Shown: positions 8,674-16,951, counted from the stretch's first letter. The stretch is 64,000 nucleotides of DNA from Mucilaginibacter gracilis (GCF_003633615.1 NZ_RBKU01000001.1:4836001-4900000), one strand, 5' to 3'. The notes: generated by a model from the sequence alone, not told the origin. Translations and numbers: made by a program.

Positions 8674-9050
8674 GTTATTCCCTTCTTGCTGACGCACAAA
8701 AAATAAGACGCGCGCGGCGCAATGGAACAGGCAACCGTAAAAGTTGCACAACAGTGCGGTACATTGTCTTATAGTATCTCACAGCATTTGGGGGCAGGTT
8801 TGGGGGTTTCCGCGAATTTATCAAACAATTAATTGTTTGATTGCAGCATGTTGTGTCTACAGTTTGGGTCCCGTCACTCCCGCCATTTTCTCTTCCAGAG
8901 ATGGCCCAAAAGATCCCCGAAAGCACAGCAAATGAGCCATTTTTTAAAAGATCGGGTGCCTTCGGGCTCTCAGGGCGTCTATTGACAGCCGGGGGTAGGT
9001 AGGGGTAGAAATGGGGGTAAGTACCAACCCCTATTTGAAAGTTACCCCCA
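8674..9050. promoter_or_regulatory. alpA-int intergenic control and attachment region
   Basis: This gap contains a perfect 20-bp palindrome TCAAACAATTAATTGTTTGA (8821-8840), a candidate regulator site. A tRNA-3'-end-like segment lies at 8862-8885. Just upstream of int are G-rich repeats GGGGGTA at 8991-8997 and 9013-9019, GGGGTA at 9002-9007, and the inverse TACCCCC at 9043-9049. Such clustered repeats against an integrase start are typical arm-type integrase binding sites and may allow autorepression. Confidence 0.55.
8862..8885 (+). other. Candidate attachment site: tRNA 3'-end-like sequence with CCA
   Basis: GTTTGGGTCCCGTCACTCCC then GCCA reads like the end of a tRNA: a diverged T-loop, a T-stem half CCCGT, an acceptor strand CACTCCC, and an encoded CCA. 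The one tRNA in this window lacks an encoded CCA, so this piece probably came with the element. No second copy is visible in the window. Confidence 0.45.
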
Positions 9051-10265
9051 ATGGCACTCACAGATGCGAAACTAAGGAACGCCAAACCCCAGGCTAAGTC
9101 TTACAAATTGAGTGACGAAAAAGGGCTTTTCCTGCTCGTCCAGCCTTCCGGGGGTAAATGGTGGCGGTTCAAATACCGCTTTGCCGGTAAGGAGAAATCA
9201 CTCTCCTTAGGGGTATATCCCGAGATAAGCCTTGCAGAGGCCAGGAACAGGTTGATGGAGGCCCGTGCGCTACTCCAGGCAGGGAAAGACCCTTCTTTCG
9301 CGCGACAGGAGGGAAAAAGGACTATTACAGCCAAGCATCAGAACACTTTTGAAACCATTGCCCGGAAATGGCATGACTACTCGATTAGCAGGTGGACACC
9401 AAAATATGCCCGCCAGATCATCACCCGTCTCGAAGCAGACGTTTTTCCTGAAATCGGCAGTTACCCCATTGCAGATATAACGACCCCCGATCTGGTACGC
9501 GTGGGGCGGGCAATCGAGGGGCGGGGAGCAAACGACCTGGCGCACCGGGCGATCCAATATTGCGGGCAGATATTTACCTACGCTGTACAAACTGGAATAA
9601 TCACCCATAGCCCTGCAACAGAGTTGCGTGGCGCTTTAAAGCCCGTTGTGAAAAAAAATCATGCCTACCTCAAAGCCGACGAATTGCCTGATTTTATAAC
9701 CCGGCTTGAAAATTATGATGGCGATGCGCAAACCAGGCTGGCCTTAAAGCTTATTTTGATGACCTTTGTGCGGACGACGGAATTGCGTGGTGCGGAGTGG
9801 ACAGAGATTGACTTTGAAAAGGCGGAATGGCGCATCCCTGCGGCCCGTATGAAAATGAAAGAACCGCATATCGTCCCGCTATCGAAGCAGGCGATTGCTG
9901 TATTACAATCGTTACAACGTCTTACAGGCCAGTGGAAATATATCTTTCCGAACAGCATCAAACCGGGATTTGGTTTCATGAGCGAAAACACGATGCTTTT
10001 TGCCTTATATCGGATGGGCTATCGCGGGCGCACCACTATTCACGGCTTACGGGCGACGGCTTCAACCATTCTGTACGAGAACGACTATACCCAGGACGTG
10101 GTTGAACGGCAGCTTGCCCACGCTCCACGCAATAAGGTTAGGGCTTCCTATGACCATGCAAAATTCCTTGGCCAGCGTCGCCAGATGATGCAGTGGTGGA
10201 GCGACTATCTCGAAACGGCAGGCAAGAACAAAATCAATACCAGTATCACGAAACAAGCGGCGTAA
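9051..10265 (+). CDS. P4-type tyrosine recombinase (integrase)
   Basis: 404 residues. Residues 1-90 form the DUF4102 arm-binding domain (LTDAKLRNAKP, then LFLLVQPSGGKWWRFKYRF and LGVYPEISLAEAR). Residues about 100-185 are the SAM-like core-binding domain. The catalytic domain shows Arg in FVRTTELRGAEW, HGLRATAST (His-x-x-Arg), QLAHAPR and the SYDH nucleophile Tyr. Such integrases insert elements at tRNA 3' ends and are commonest in Proteobacteria. The start is fixed by the N-terminal motif. Operator-like G-rich repeats touch the start, and AlpA is divergent upstream. Confidence 0.93.
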   Translation: MALTDAKLRNAKPQAKSYKLSDEKGLFLLVQPSGGKWWRFKYRFAGKEKSLSLGVYPEISLAEARNRLMEARALLQAGKDPSFARQEGKRTITAKHQNTFETIARKWHDYSISRWTPKYARQIITRLEADVFPEIGSYPIADITTPDLVRVGRAIEGRGANDLAHRAIQYCGQIFTYAVQTGIITHSPATELRGALKPVVKKNHAYLKADELPDFITRLENYDGDAQTRLALKLILMTFVRTTELRGAEWTEIDFEKAEWRIPAARMKMKEPHIVPLSKQAIAVLQSLQRLTGQWKYIFPNSIKPGFGFMSENTMLFALYRMGYRGRTTIHGLRATASTILYENDYTQDVVERQLAHAPRNKVRASYDHAKFLGQRRQMMQWWSDYLETAGKNKINTSITKQAA

Positions 10266-10281
10266 ATCATACGCATGGCCT

Positions 10282-10593
10282 CTACCTATCTATCTGAATG
10301 GCGTCGATCTGCCGCAAGTATTTCAGGCATTTGGTCACGGTGTCGTAATGTACGTCTAAAGCTTTGGATAAGTGCCGCGCTGAAATATGCGTCCTGCCAT
10401 CATTATCCATGCTGGTCATGATGTGTATGAGTAAGCGCAGTGACAGCAAGGGATACCGGCATTCTTTGGTATCGCAAATTTGTTTGACCACGGCGCCTAG
10501 ATAGACCCGCTCAACTTCGACCATGTTTTCAGGCAGCCATTCACGATCTGCATTTGCCTGGCTGCTCTGGCAGACTGATTTAGAAAATTCCAC
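10282..10593 (-). CDS. Small helix-turn-helix protein
   Basis: 103 residues. The C-terminal half reads as a winged-helix: LLSLRLLIHIMTSMDNDGRTHISARHLSKALDVHYDTVTKCLKYLRQIDAIQID. The recognition helix is probably VHYDTVTKCLKYLRQI. The N terminus is unrelated to known domains. It is convergent with the integrase, 17 bp away, and lies downstream of the Fic gene. A regulator within the element is likely; its target is unknown. Confidence 0.6.
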   Translation of the reverse strand: MEFSKSVCQSSQANADREWLPENMVEVERVYLGAVVKQICDTKECRYPLLSLRLLIHIMTSMDNDGRTHISARHLSKALDVHYDTVTKCLKYLRQIDAIQIDR

Positions 10594-10734
10594 AATACCC
10601 TCCTAAGTTGTTCGGAGTGCGGATATACAGCTTAGGATTGCGCGGCAAAGTTGCACGATGAATTTCAGCACAATTGTGCCGTTGATTTTGGCGATGTGTC
10701 GAAATTTTTACACGCTGATAATTTTGGAAGCGAT

Positions 10735-10816
10735 TTACCGATCCCGGTTGATATCCCAGTCATCCTTAGCGGGCGCGCCACGCGAAAAACTTTTTGCCCA
10801 TTCACGTACTTCTCTT
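10735..10816. repeat. 82-bp direct repeat, copy A (Fic 3' end)
   Basis: Aligned by eye with 12029-12110, with six mismatches over 82 bp. Both copies encode the last residues of their gene (REVREWAKSFSRGAPA and onward) plus the stop. Confidence 0.9.
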
Positions 10817-11907
10817 AGCGTGTAGCTTGTGTTTCGCCCGCCGCCTTCTTCTTTGGCTAAAATACCAAGCTTGATGAGCTGTTGTATATCGCGGCCAGCG
10901 GTATCCTGAGAGCATTTGGCAATCTTGGCCCATTTGGAAGAGGTCAATTTGCCTTCAAAGCTCTCCAGTAATTTATTGAGCATCAGTCGTTGCCGCTCAT
11001 TGATTGCCCGCGTGGCAGGATTATCCCAGAATCTGGCCTTGGCCATAACCTTGGCAAGCGTCTGGTCGGTACTCTGCAATGCCCGCCCGTAGCAGTCGAG
11101 GAACCAGGTGAGCCATTCCGTTATGTCGAGCGTCCCTTTTTGGGTGTATTCGAGCATGTCGTAATACCGGTTGCGTTCTATCCGGATTTGCGCGGACATG
11201 CTGTAAAAGCGTTGTGCGGTCTGGTCGGCACGGGCGAGCTGCATGTCGGCAATGGCACGGGCAATGCGGCCATTGCCATCATCGAACGGGTGGATGGTAA
11301 CAAACCACAAATGCGCGATGCCCGCTTTTAAAACGGGATCGAGTGAGAGGTTGCTATTGAACCATTCGATAAAGCGCCCCATTTCGGAGGCCAGCAATTC
11401 CGCGTCGGGTGCCTGGTAATGGACTATTTCCCGGCCCATCGGCCCGGAAACTACTTGCATGGGGTCTTCTTTGCTGTTGTTGCGCCAATGGCCGACAGCG
11501 ATCTTATGCATGCCGCTCCTTCCTGTTGGAAATAAGGCCGCGTGCCACCCAAACAGCCGGTCTTCGCTCAACGGATCCTGATAACTTTGCGTTGCATCCA
11601 ACATCATCTCGACCACCCCATCGACATTCCTGTCGGATGGTGTCAAACCCGCAATCTCCATTCCGAGCCGTCTTGCAATGGAAGACCGCACCTGGGCGGC
11701 ATCCAGAATTTCTCCTTCGATCTCACTGGATTTGACTACATCCTGCGTCAGGGTTTGCAGGGTCGCTTCTTCCTGTAAACTGAATCCGATGCCTTCCATC
11801 TTTCCGAGCAGACGGCCCTGTTGATGACGCGCAGCCGCAAGCTGCGGCAAAATTGCCGGTTCATCCCATTGAAACTTGGGCCAATTCTTTAGCTGATGGA
11901 TATACAT
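10735..11907 (-). CDS. Fic-family protein AMP-transferase (class II) with borrowed C-terminal tail
   Basis: 390 residues. Residues 1-85 form the DUF4172 N-terminal domain and contain the inhibitory motif SSEIEG (60-65), placing it among Fic proteins restrained by their own N-terminal helix. The catalytic motif HPFDDGNGRIAR lies at 206-217. Fic enzymes transfer AMP from ATP to Ser/Thr/Tyr hydroxyls. Residues about 320-360 look like a winged HTH (SSKWAKIAKCSQDTAGRDIQQLIKLGIL). The last 26 residues copy the tail of the 77-residue protein at 12029. Paired dyads upstream of the start suggest autoregulation. Confidence 0.92.
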   Translation of the reverse strand: MYIHQLKNWPKFQWDEPAILPQLAAARHQQGRLLGKMEGIGFSLQEEATLQTLTQDVVKSSEIEGEILDAAQVRSSIARRLGMEIAGLTPSDRNVDGVVEMMLDATQSYQDPLSEDRLFGWHAALFPTGRSGMHKIAVGHWRNNSKEDPMQVVSGPMGREIVHYQAPDAELLASEMGRFIEWFNSNLSLDPVLKAGIAHLWFVTIHPFDDGNGRIARAIADMQLARADQTAQRFYSMSAQIRIERNRYYDMLEYTQKGTLDITEWLTWFLDCYGRALQSTDQTLAKVMAKARFWDNPATRAINERQRLMLNKLLESFEGKLTSSKWAKIAKCSQDTAGRDIQQLIKLGILAKEEGGGRNTSYTLREVREWAKSFSRGAPAKDDWDINRDR

Positions 11908-11918
11908 TGGTTTTATCT

Positions 11919-11988
11919 CCGCATATAGTGCGGTAAATATAGGAGTTTATCTTCGCACGGTCAATAAATATCTCCGTACAATATGCGG
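11919..11988. promoter_or_regulatory. Paired operator-like dyads upstream of fic
   Basis: CCGCATATAGTGCGG at 11919-11933 and CCGTACAATATGCGG at 11974-11988 are imperfect 15-bp dyads 55 bp apart, both between the Fic start (11907) and its upstream neighbour. A half-site TCTCCGCAT recurs at about 12005. They are plausible operators for the HTH in Fic itself or a neighbour. Confidence 0.55.
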
Positions 11989-12028
11989 AGAATAAAGGGA
12001 CAATTCTCCGCATTTTCCCACAACGCTG

Positions 12029-12110
12029 TTACCGATCCCGGTTGATATCCCGGTCATCCTGAGCGGGCGCGCCACGCGAAAAACTTTTGGCCCACTCGCG
12101 CACTTCTCTT
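12029..12110. repeat. 82-bp direct repeat, copy B
   Basis: Partner of 10735-10816. This is probably the original copy, since the tail continues a coherent short protein here whereas it is an appendage on Fic. Confidence 0.9.
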
Positions 12111-12262
12111 TCGTATTCGCTTTTACCGTTCACCAATCCGCTGAAAAAAGGATTGTGATCGTTAGGGCTGGCGGTGATTTGTGCGGCCAGTGTGGGCTCA
12201 TGTTTTGCCAGCAAATAGCCGCTATTAAACCCATCAATATATTTTTGTTCCTGTTCGTCCAT
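12029..12262 (-). CDS. Small mobile-element protein with shared C-terminal tail
   Basis: 77 residues, beginning MDEQEQKYIDGFNSGYLLAK and ending in the 26-residue tail that also ends the Fic protein. The N-terminal part looks like small Bacteroidota element-borne proteins of unknown function. It begins 12 bp after the HTH gene at 12275, so the two probably form one minus-strand unit, with the Fic gene downstream. The tail is charged (KSFSRGAPAxDDxDINRDR) and may be flexible. Confidence 0.6.
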   Translation of the reverse strand: MDEQEQKYIDGFNSGYLLAKHEPTLAAQITASPNDHNPFFSGLVNGKSEYEREVREWAKSFSRGAPAQDDRDINRDR

Positions 12263-12274
12263 GAGGCATGAATT

Positions 12275-12535
12275 TTAATAGGTGTGTTTATTTAAATAAG
12301 CGTTGATCGACTCCATATCATAGAGAATGATCTTTTTCTCCGGTTGGGAGAATTTGATTTTCCCTTCATCACGAAGCTTTTGCAGGGTGGTCTTGCTGGT
12401 GATCCGTAGTATTTTCATCGTTTCCTCCCCGCTGATCCATTTTACCGGCATATTGTTCTGTTTTTCTTTGATGCGCTCGACGACGCGCTCAATGAGCGAG
12501 TAAAACGCTTCGTCATGTAAGCAAATGACTTCCAT
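12275..12535 (-). CDS. Helix-turn-helix (MerR/excisionase-like) protein
   Basis: 86 residues. Residues 1-30 form a helix (FYSLIERVVERIKEKQ). From W-I-S-G-E-E-T-M-K-I-L-R-I-T-S-K-T-T-L-Q-K-L-R-D-E-G-K-I runs a MerR-like HTH_17 domain, with the wing ending in KIILYDMESINAYL. This is the usual Bacteroidota element-borne excisionase/regulator type. It heads a minus-strand unit with the 77-residue protein 12 bp downstream. Confidence 0.75.
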   Translation of the reverse strand: MEVICLHDEAFYSLIERVVERIKEKQNNMPVKWISGEETMKILRITSKTTLQKLRDEGKIKFSQPEKKIILYDMESINAYLNKHTY

Positions 12536-12665
12536 TGGATTGATGGTTAAAATATCCTTTAAAAATAATAATTTATCTGCCTTATGAAAAATGGTAAATA
12601 ATAATTCATCAAATATTAACGATTGTGCGATAAAATCTATAGAAAAGGGATGAATAGGTCAGGTT

Positions 12666-13475
12666 ATGAGCGGCTCCGATGACAAAGATGCATTAACGGA
12701 AGAAGCCAAATCAGCCGTCATGGCTTCGGGTGCGTTGGGAAATCTCAAACATGTGGCCTTCGATCACAAAACTCCATCCGAGAAAATTGGCCTTGAAGAC
12801 CTGAAGCAGCAAGCCGAATCTGTTGTCGAAAATATCCAGCAGATGCTCGATGGAGGCAACGTGGATAGCAGCACGGCACTCAAATTATCAACGGCCCTTA
12901 CCAAACTCCGTGGCGCACTGGATAACGGCAAGGTATCTCGAATGGCGCTTGCCGCGGCACTATCCGAAGCCAACACTGCTCTCAGCAGTATCGCCGACAA
13001 AGGAATGAGCGCACAACAAAAGGCGGATCAGTTGTGGCAGCAGGTCGAGGCGGATAACAAAGATATCGACGACGATTTCGTAAAGATGCGTAAAGCAGGC
13101 ATTCACTTTAATGACGGCCTGTGGAACAAGCACAAAGAGTTGATGGAATACCTGCAAAAGCATCCGCGTGATATTGCAAAACAGAAAGAACTCGATGCGG
13201 TCGATGACGCGATGTTGTTGCAGGCAGAGCCGCAAATTGCTCATCACCCTGATGCTAAATCGTTATTCGACGATGCGAAGAAGAAAAGTGAAGACCGGCA
13301 TGAGGCGGTGGATAAGGCATTGGCCGCGATCAATAAGGGCTTTGCTAAAACGAATGAAATCGTGAGCGCATTTGACGACGAGACGCAAACACCGCATGAT
13401 AAACTCACCATGAACGATGTAGCTTCACAATCTGTTGGTCAGAAGCCGAAACCGGCATCAAAGCACCTGGGTTGA
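12666..13475 (+). CDS. Hypothetical helical, acidic protein
   Basis: 269 residues, not recognised. There is no signal peptide or membrane segment. It is almost entirely predicted helix, rich in Asp, Lys and Ala, with Lys/Asp-heavy stretches such as DDAKKKSEDRHEAVDKAL. The C terminus is polar and Pro-containing. Composition is unlike the AT-rich neighbours at the left edge and fits horizontally acquired DNA. It is divergent from the HTH gene, with about 130 bp between them. Confidence 0.5.
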   Translation: MSGSDDKDALTEEAKSAVMASGALGNLKHVAFDHKTPSEKIGLEDLKQQAESVVENIQQMLDGGNVDSSTALKLSTALTKLRGALDNGKVSRMALAAALSEANTALSSIADKGMSAQQKADQLWQQVEADNKDIDDDFVKMRKAGIHFNDGLWNKHKELMEYLQKHPRDIAKQKELDAVDDAMLLQAEPQIAHHPDAKSLFDDAKKKSEDRHEAVDKALAAINKGFAKTNEIVSAFDDETQTPHDKLTMNDVASQSVGQKPKPASKHLG

Positions 13476-13547
13476 GCAGAGAATAAAATGCTCGAAGCCT
13501 GCGCTTTAAACGAAGCAAAAAATATTTCATGAAAAATTTGTTCATAT

Positions 13548-13710
13548 GTAAACCAACGTATGCTTCCGAACAAAACCCAACCATAAGCGGACGTTTTTAT
13601 TTTTTCCTTAAAGCTATAATCCGTTGTAACACATCAACTTCCGCGATAGCGATTTTCTCAATATTACTGAATTGGACGATAGCTCTGTTCAAAGGTAAAC
13701 GTTGGTTTAC
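13548..13710. repeat. 12-bp inverted repeat beside serine recombinase
   Basis: GTAAACCAACGT at 13548-13559 is the exact complement of 13699-13710. The right copy lies within a further dyad GTAAAC-GTTG-GTTTAC (13695-13710). The 139-bp interval has no gene. It sits 58 bp before the serine recombinase, so it is a candidate crossover or regulatory site. Confidence 0.7.
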
Positions 13711-13767
13711 TTCATAACGGATTGTCTGGCGCAGTGGTGTTTTTAACCTTTGCGAAAAACAAGAAAT

Positions 13768-14424
13768 GTGAAAAAGGCAATCGCGTATTACCGAGTGTCA
13801 ACCGGGCGGCAGGCGGAAAGCGGCTTAGGAATAGAAGCGCAGGTCAAGGCGGTAAGGGATTTCGCAACGAACAATGATTATTCCCTGGAAAAGGAATATA
13901 TCGAAATCGAATCCGGTAAGAATAACCACCGGCCCGTCTTAAAAAGCGCGCTGCTTCAATGCAAGCGTAGGCAAGCTACGTTGATGGTGGCAAAACTTGA
14001 CCGAATGAGCCGGAATCTGAATTTTATTACCGGTCTGCTTGAGTTGGGCGTCGATTTTAAGGCGATTGATGTGCCGACGGGCGAGAAATTCGTCATGCAT
14101 ATCATGGCGGCGGTGGCCGAGCATGAGCGCGACCAGATCAGCAAACGTACATCACTCGCATTACAGGCCGCAAAGGCTAAAGGTGTCGAGCTTGGAACCT
14201 ATGGAAGATATGTTTTATCGAAGGAAAACCGTGAACTGTCGCATCGCTTTGCATTGGCGATGCGGCCAACGATCACCGGCTTATTGAAGGATGGTTTTGA
14301 AACGGTGCGCGCGATCACCGATGAACTGAACCGGCTGAAGATTCCGACCTATCGGAATAACGGCAGCAAATGGCATGTGGGCACGGTTCACAAAGTAATG
14401 ACACAGATAAATAAAAAAATATGA
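13768..14424 (+). CDS. Serine recombinase (resolvase/invertase family)
   Basis: 218 residues from GTG at 13768; a TTG at 13750 would add six residues. The family start is normally M-K-K-A-I-A-Y-Y-R-V-S-T, which favours GTG. The catalytic Ser is in YYRVSTGRQ; the other conserved Arg/Asp residues appear in LMVAKLDRMSRN and AEHERDQISKRT. A C-terminal HTH is followed by IPTYRNNGSKWHVGTVHKVM. These enzymes resolve or invert DNA between short sites. The stop overlaps the next start (ATGA). Confidence 0.88.
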   Translation: MKKAIAYYRVSTGRQAESGLGIEAQVKAVRDFATNNDYSLEKEYIEIESGKNNHRPVLKSALLQCKRRQATLMVAKLDRMSRNLNFITGLLELGVDFKAIDVPTGEKFVMHIMAAVAEHERDQISKRTSLALQAAKAKGVELGTYGRYVLSKENRELSHRFALAMRPTITGLLKDGFETVRAITDELNRLKIPTYRNNGSKWHVGTVHKVMTQINKKI

Positions 14425-14882
14425 AAACAAAAAACCGAAATTATGCATCGTTACCCAATGTTTTTAACCGTCTGAAAACGAAGCCTTTTGCTCTTACCGG
14501 CGCAATTTTACTCGTCATAACGATGCTATCGGCCAGAACGGTATCGGCGCAGCATAATACCAAAATTCAAGCGGCGATAAACTCAATTAAAGAAGCCTAC
14601 TACTGTGAAGATCAGGATTATCTCACGGACGGCCAGCGTACGGTATGGGTTAAGTCTTATAAAAGATGGGAACCGGATGATTTAACGATTATGAAAAAAG
14701 AAGCGCCGCCCATTCTTACTTTTCTTCAACGCGCCGCGCAGCACAATCGCTACGATGTGTTGGAGCAGTTATTACCTGACTATTACCGCGAGCATGGCGG
14801 CGTGAAAGCGTTTGCAAATGCTGTTATCCAGGCGACTCAAAAGACTATTTCAGCCGGAAGCTCATTCAGAATTATTCAATAA
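14421..14882 (+). CDS. Hypothetical secreted protein, recombinase cargo
   Basis: 153 residues, not recognised. A basic N terminus is followed by a hydrophobic helix (FALTGAILLVITMLSA) and a plausible cleavage site after TVSAQ, so it is probably exported. The mature part is helical with Cys in YYCEDQDYL. Its ATG overlaps the recombinase TGA by four bases, indicating translational coupling, so it was probably carried with the recombinase. Confidence 0.55.
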   Translation: MKTKNRNYASLPNVFNRLKTKPFALTGAILLVITMLSARTVSAQHNTKIQAAINSIKEAYYCEDQDYLTDGQRTVWVKSYKRWEPDDLTIMKKEAPPILTFLQRAAQHNRYDVLEQLLPDYYREHGGVKAFANAVIQATQKTISAGSSFRIIQ

Positions 14883-14925
14883 AAACCGCATTCATTTATT
14901 CATTCACAATTTAAATTTTATCATT

Positions 14926-15165
14926 ATGAAACGATTCATTACAGTTGCCAAAAAACATGGCGAAGAAGTGCTGATACTTATGCGCAATGCTGCAGCAGGT
15001 GCGGCCGGAGCAGATGCCTACATCTGGCTTAAAAATCACCTTCAAAAAAAGCAGATTGCTCACACAGATCAGAATGCAAGCCACCAAAGTCAATTGCAGC
15101 ATCAGGGCGGCTTTGTTTCATTCTATATCGGGCCTGACGGTAAATGGGCTTACGTAAACCATTAA
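14926..15165 (+). CDS. Hypothetical small protein
   Basis: 79 residues from the ATG at 14926; the frame stays open upstream but overlaps the previous gene. An N-terminal basic stretch (MKRFITVAKKHGEE) is followed by a moderately hydrophobic Ala/Gly-rich segment (MRNAAAGAAGADAYIWL) and ends with FVSFYIGPDGKWAYVNH. Function unknown. It is followed by a strong terminator. Confidence 0.5.
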   Translation: MKRFITVAKKHGEEVLILMRNAAAGAAGADAYIWLKNHLQKKQIAHTDQNASHQSQLQHQGGFVSFYIGPDGKWAYVNH

Positions 15166-15189
15166 ATTACTTTTCATTGATTTCCCCTA

Positions 15190-15221
15190 ATCCTTTCCGG
15201 TCACCGCGAAAGGATTTTTTT
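15190..15221 (+). terminator. Intrinsic terminator of recombinase-cargo unit
   Basis: ATCCTTTC (15190-15197) pairs with GAAAGGAT (15208-15215), followed by a run of seven T. Confidence 0.8.
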
Positions 15222-15257
15222 ATGCCTGATACGGAAACTCACACGCCCCCCCTATAG

Positions 15258-16408
15258 CAGGGCTGTTGCATTCTAATTTATTAGTTGATTTAGTTTCGTT
15301 ATATCATTGGCGACGAGCCTTTGTGCTTGTGCCATATTTTTATAGTCATTTGTTCTGAATAAGTTAATGGCGATATTCCTGAATATAGATGTGTTTTGTG
15401 GGGCGTTCGCTGTTCTTATTCGTGAAGCATCTTCTTTGAAAGTCATATCTTTTACCCAATGCAGGCCGTTCTCTATACTCCAATGGTTCCGGATCCCGCT
15501 ACAGAACGCCTGAGCAGTAACTTTACGGCTGCTGATGTAGTATGCGTCTTCCTCCCTCGTTTTACCTTTGTCTCTTACCATACGTTTTACTTTGATGATC
15601 TGTTTTAAGCCGGCCCAATGTTTATCCATGTGACCAACCGCATCGCTTACAACTACTTCACGGCGTTCTGTACGCCCCTTGCTATATTCCCATTCAGAGA
15701 ACCGGCTGGTGACCGTCATCATATCTGCGGTCATCGATTGGATGTGTTGGCATAGCGTTCTTTGATTCATTTTTACGCCAATGACATAATCATTCTTTGT
15801 ATCTATGATCACCCTTACAGTTTTTTTTGACAATGAAGTGCATCTAAAGTTAAAGTTGTTCCGCTCAATCCCAGATCTGCTATAAGTTTCTGTACAACAG
15901 GTATCTCGCTTTCCTTAGAGTTGTCAACAAGTGCGTTGCCGATAACAAGCTTTTTACGGCTACTGTAAATACTCACCAGGTTGATGAACCGCTGCTTTTC
16001 TATCGAATAGTCGCTCATGGTTCCTTTCATCGCTTTCCCATCCACGTGTAGCCACTCTTGTTCAGTGATATCGGTGTGCTGCCGCACCCATTTATAAAAG
16101 CTTTTACTCAACTTGTCAAAATCCAGGTCTTGTATTACTCGCCGAACCGTGTAAAAACTTGGCAATCTGTTCTTTTTCGGCTTCAGGGAAGCTAAAAGAT
16201 CTACTTCATTGCGGGTTATAAAGTCTCCAATAGCTCGATAACCATGATAACCACTCATCGTACTCATCAAAACAAGTAAGAGTACAAAGGTCTGGTCGTG
16301 TCGTTGTCCTGCACGACGACGACCGTCCGGGAGTTCCGCCAAATAAGATATAATGCCTTGATTCATATTTAAAGTTAACTCCTTATTTTTTAGAATGCAA
16401 CAGCCCTG
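15258..16408 (-). mobile_element. ISAs1-family insertion sequence
   Basis: The 1151-bp element is bounded by perfect 19-bp inverted repeats CAGGGCTGTTGCATTCTAA (15258-15276, 16390-16408). It is flanked by a 10-bp target duplication CCCCCTATAG (15248-15257 and 16409-16418). Removing the element restores CCCCTATAGGGG, a palindromic target. It carries a transposase on the minus strand. Confidence 0.93.
15273..16366 (-). pseudogene. ISAs1 transposase, split by an A8 frameshift
   Basis: The 5' part (15815-16366) runs through the DDE-type Asp residues in VDGKAMKG and LDALHCQKK. It then stops because the A run at this point has eight A (T8 on the plus strand, 15821-15828). The 3' part (15273-15833) continues in the -1 frame with TVRVIIDTKNDYVIGVKMNQ and the catalytic Glu in NHWSIENGLHWVKD. 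Nine A would give one uninterrupted protein. All catalytic residues are present, so slippage on the A run could still yield some active enzyme. Confidence 0.85.
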
Positions 16409-16516
16409 CCCCCTATAGGGGCAAAATCTTTAATTTGGGCTGCCGCTTAAAATGTATAAGTACCTGAACTGCGGCGCATATATCGGCAGTTGCAACCCTG
16501 ATCTTCGTATCATTCG

Positions 16517-16951
16517 CTATGGGGCTGGCTTTCGATAGGTATATAGTTTTGTTGCCTCGCTAACACTACGAATAAGCTTTTTTTGCTTAGCTAACTTGAG
16601 CAGCACACCCGAGACAGTGTACGTATAATAAATACCCTCATGGTGTTCTGTGCAATAGGCTGTGATTTCGGAAAGACTTCGTGGTGTTTCGAAATAGTCG
16701 GTTGTAACAAGAAGCTTCTGTATTATTCTGGTCGCCCCCAATGGTCTGTCTGGTTTGCGTAATTTTTTAGTCACGCTGCCTACTGCGGGTGGCACATCGA
16801 CGGCCTTGCGTTCGGGTGTGACGTTCCAGTGGTCGAACTGCTGAAGTAATCGGTCAATTATTTTGATTTGTACCGCCTCTGACTGAAAGGCATTCATCGC
16901 GTCTGCGATGTCATTCAATTGGTGTTTCAATTTTTCGAGATGCTTGCTCAT
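16517..16951 (-). CDS. Hypothetical protein with winged-helix-like C terminus
   Basis: 144 residues, not recognised. The N-terminal 45 residues look like a coiled coil (KHLEKLKHQLNDIADAMNAF). Residues about 80-140 (RIIQKLLVTTDYFETPRSLSEITAYCTEHHEGIYYTYTVSGVLLKLAKQKKLI) read like a winged HTH as found in element-borne proteins. It is the last gene before the tRNA that bounds the accessory block. Confidence 0.5.
   Translation of the reverse strand: MSKHLEKLKHQLNDIADAMNAFQSEAVQIKIIDRLLQQFDHWNVTPERKAVDVPPAVGSVTKKLRKPDRPLGATRIIQKLLVTTDYFETPRSLSEITAYCTEHHEGIYYTYTVSGVLLKLAKQKKLIRSVSEATKLYTYRKPAP

Noticed and set aside
13529..13717. 62-codon frame before the serine recombinase
   Set aside because: It spans the inverted repeats and looks like chance coding.
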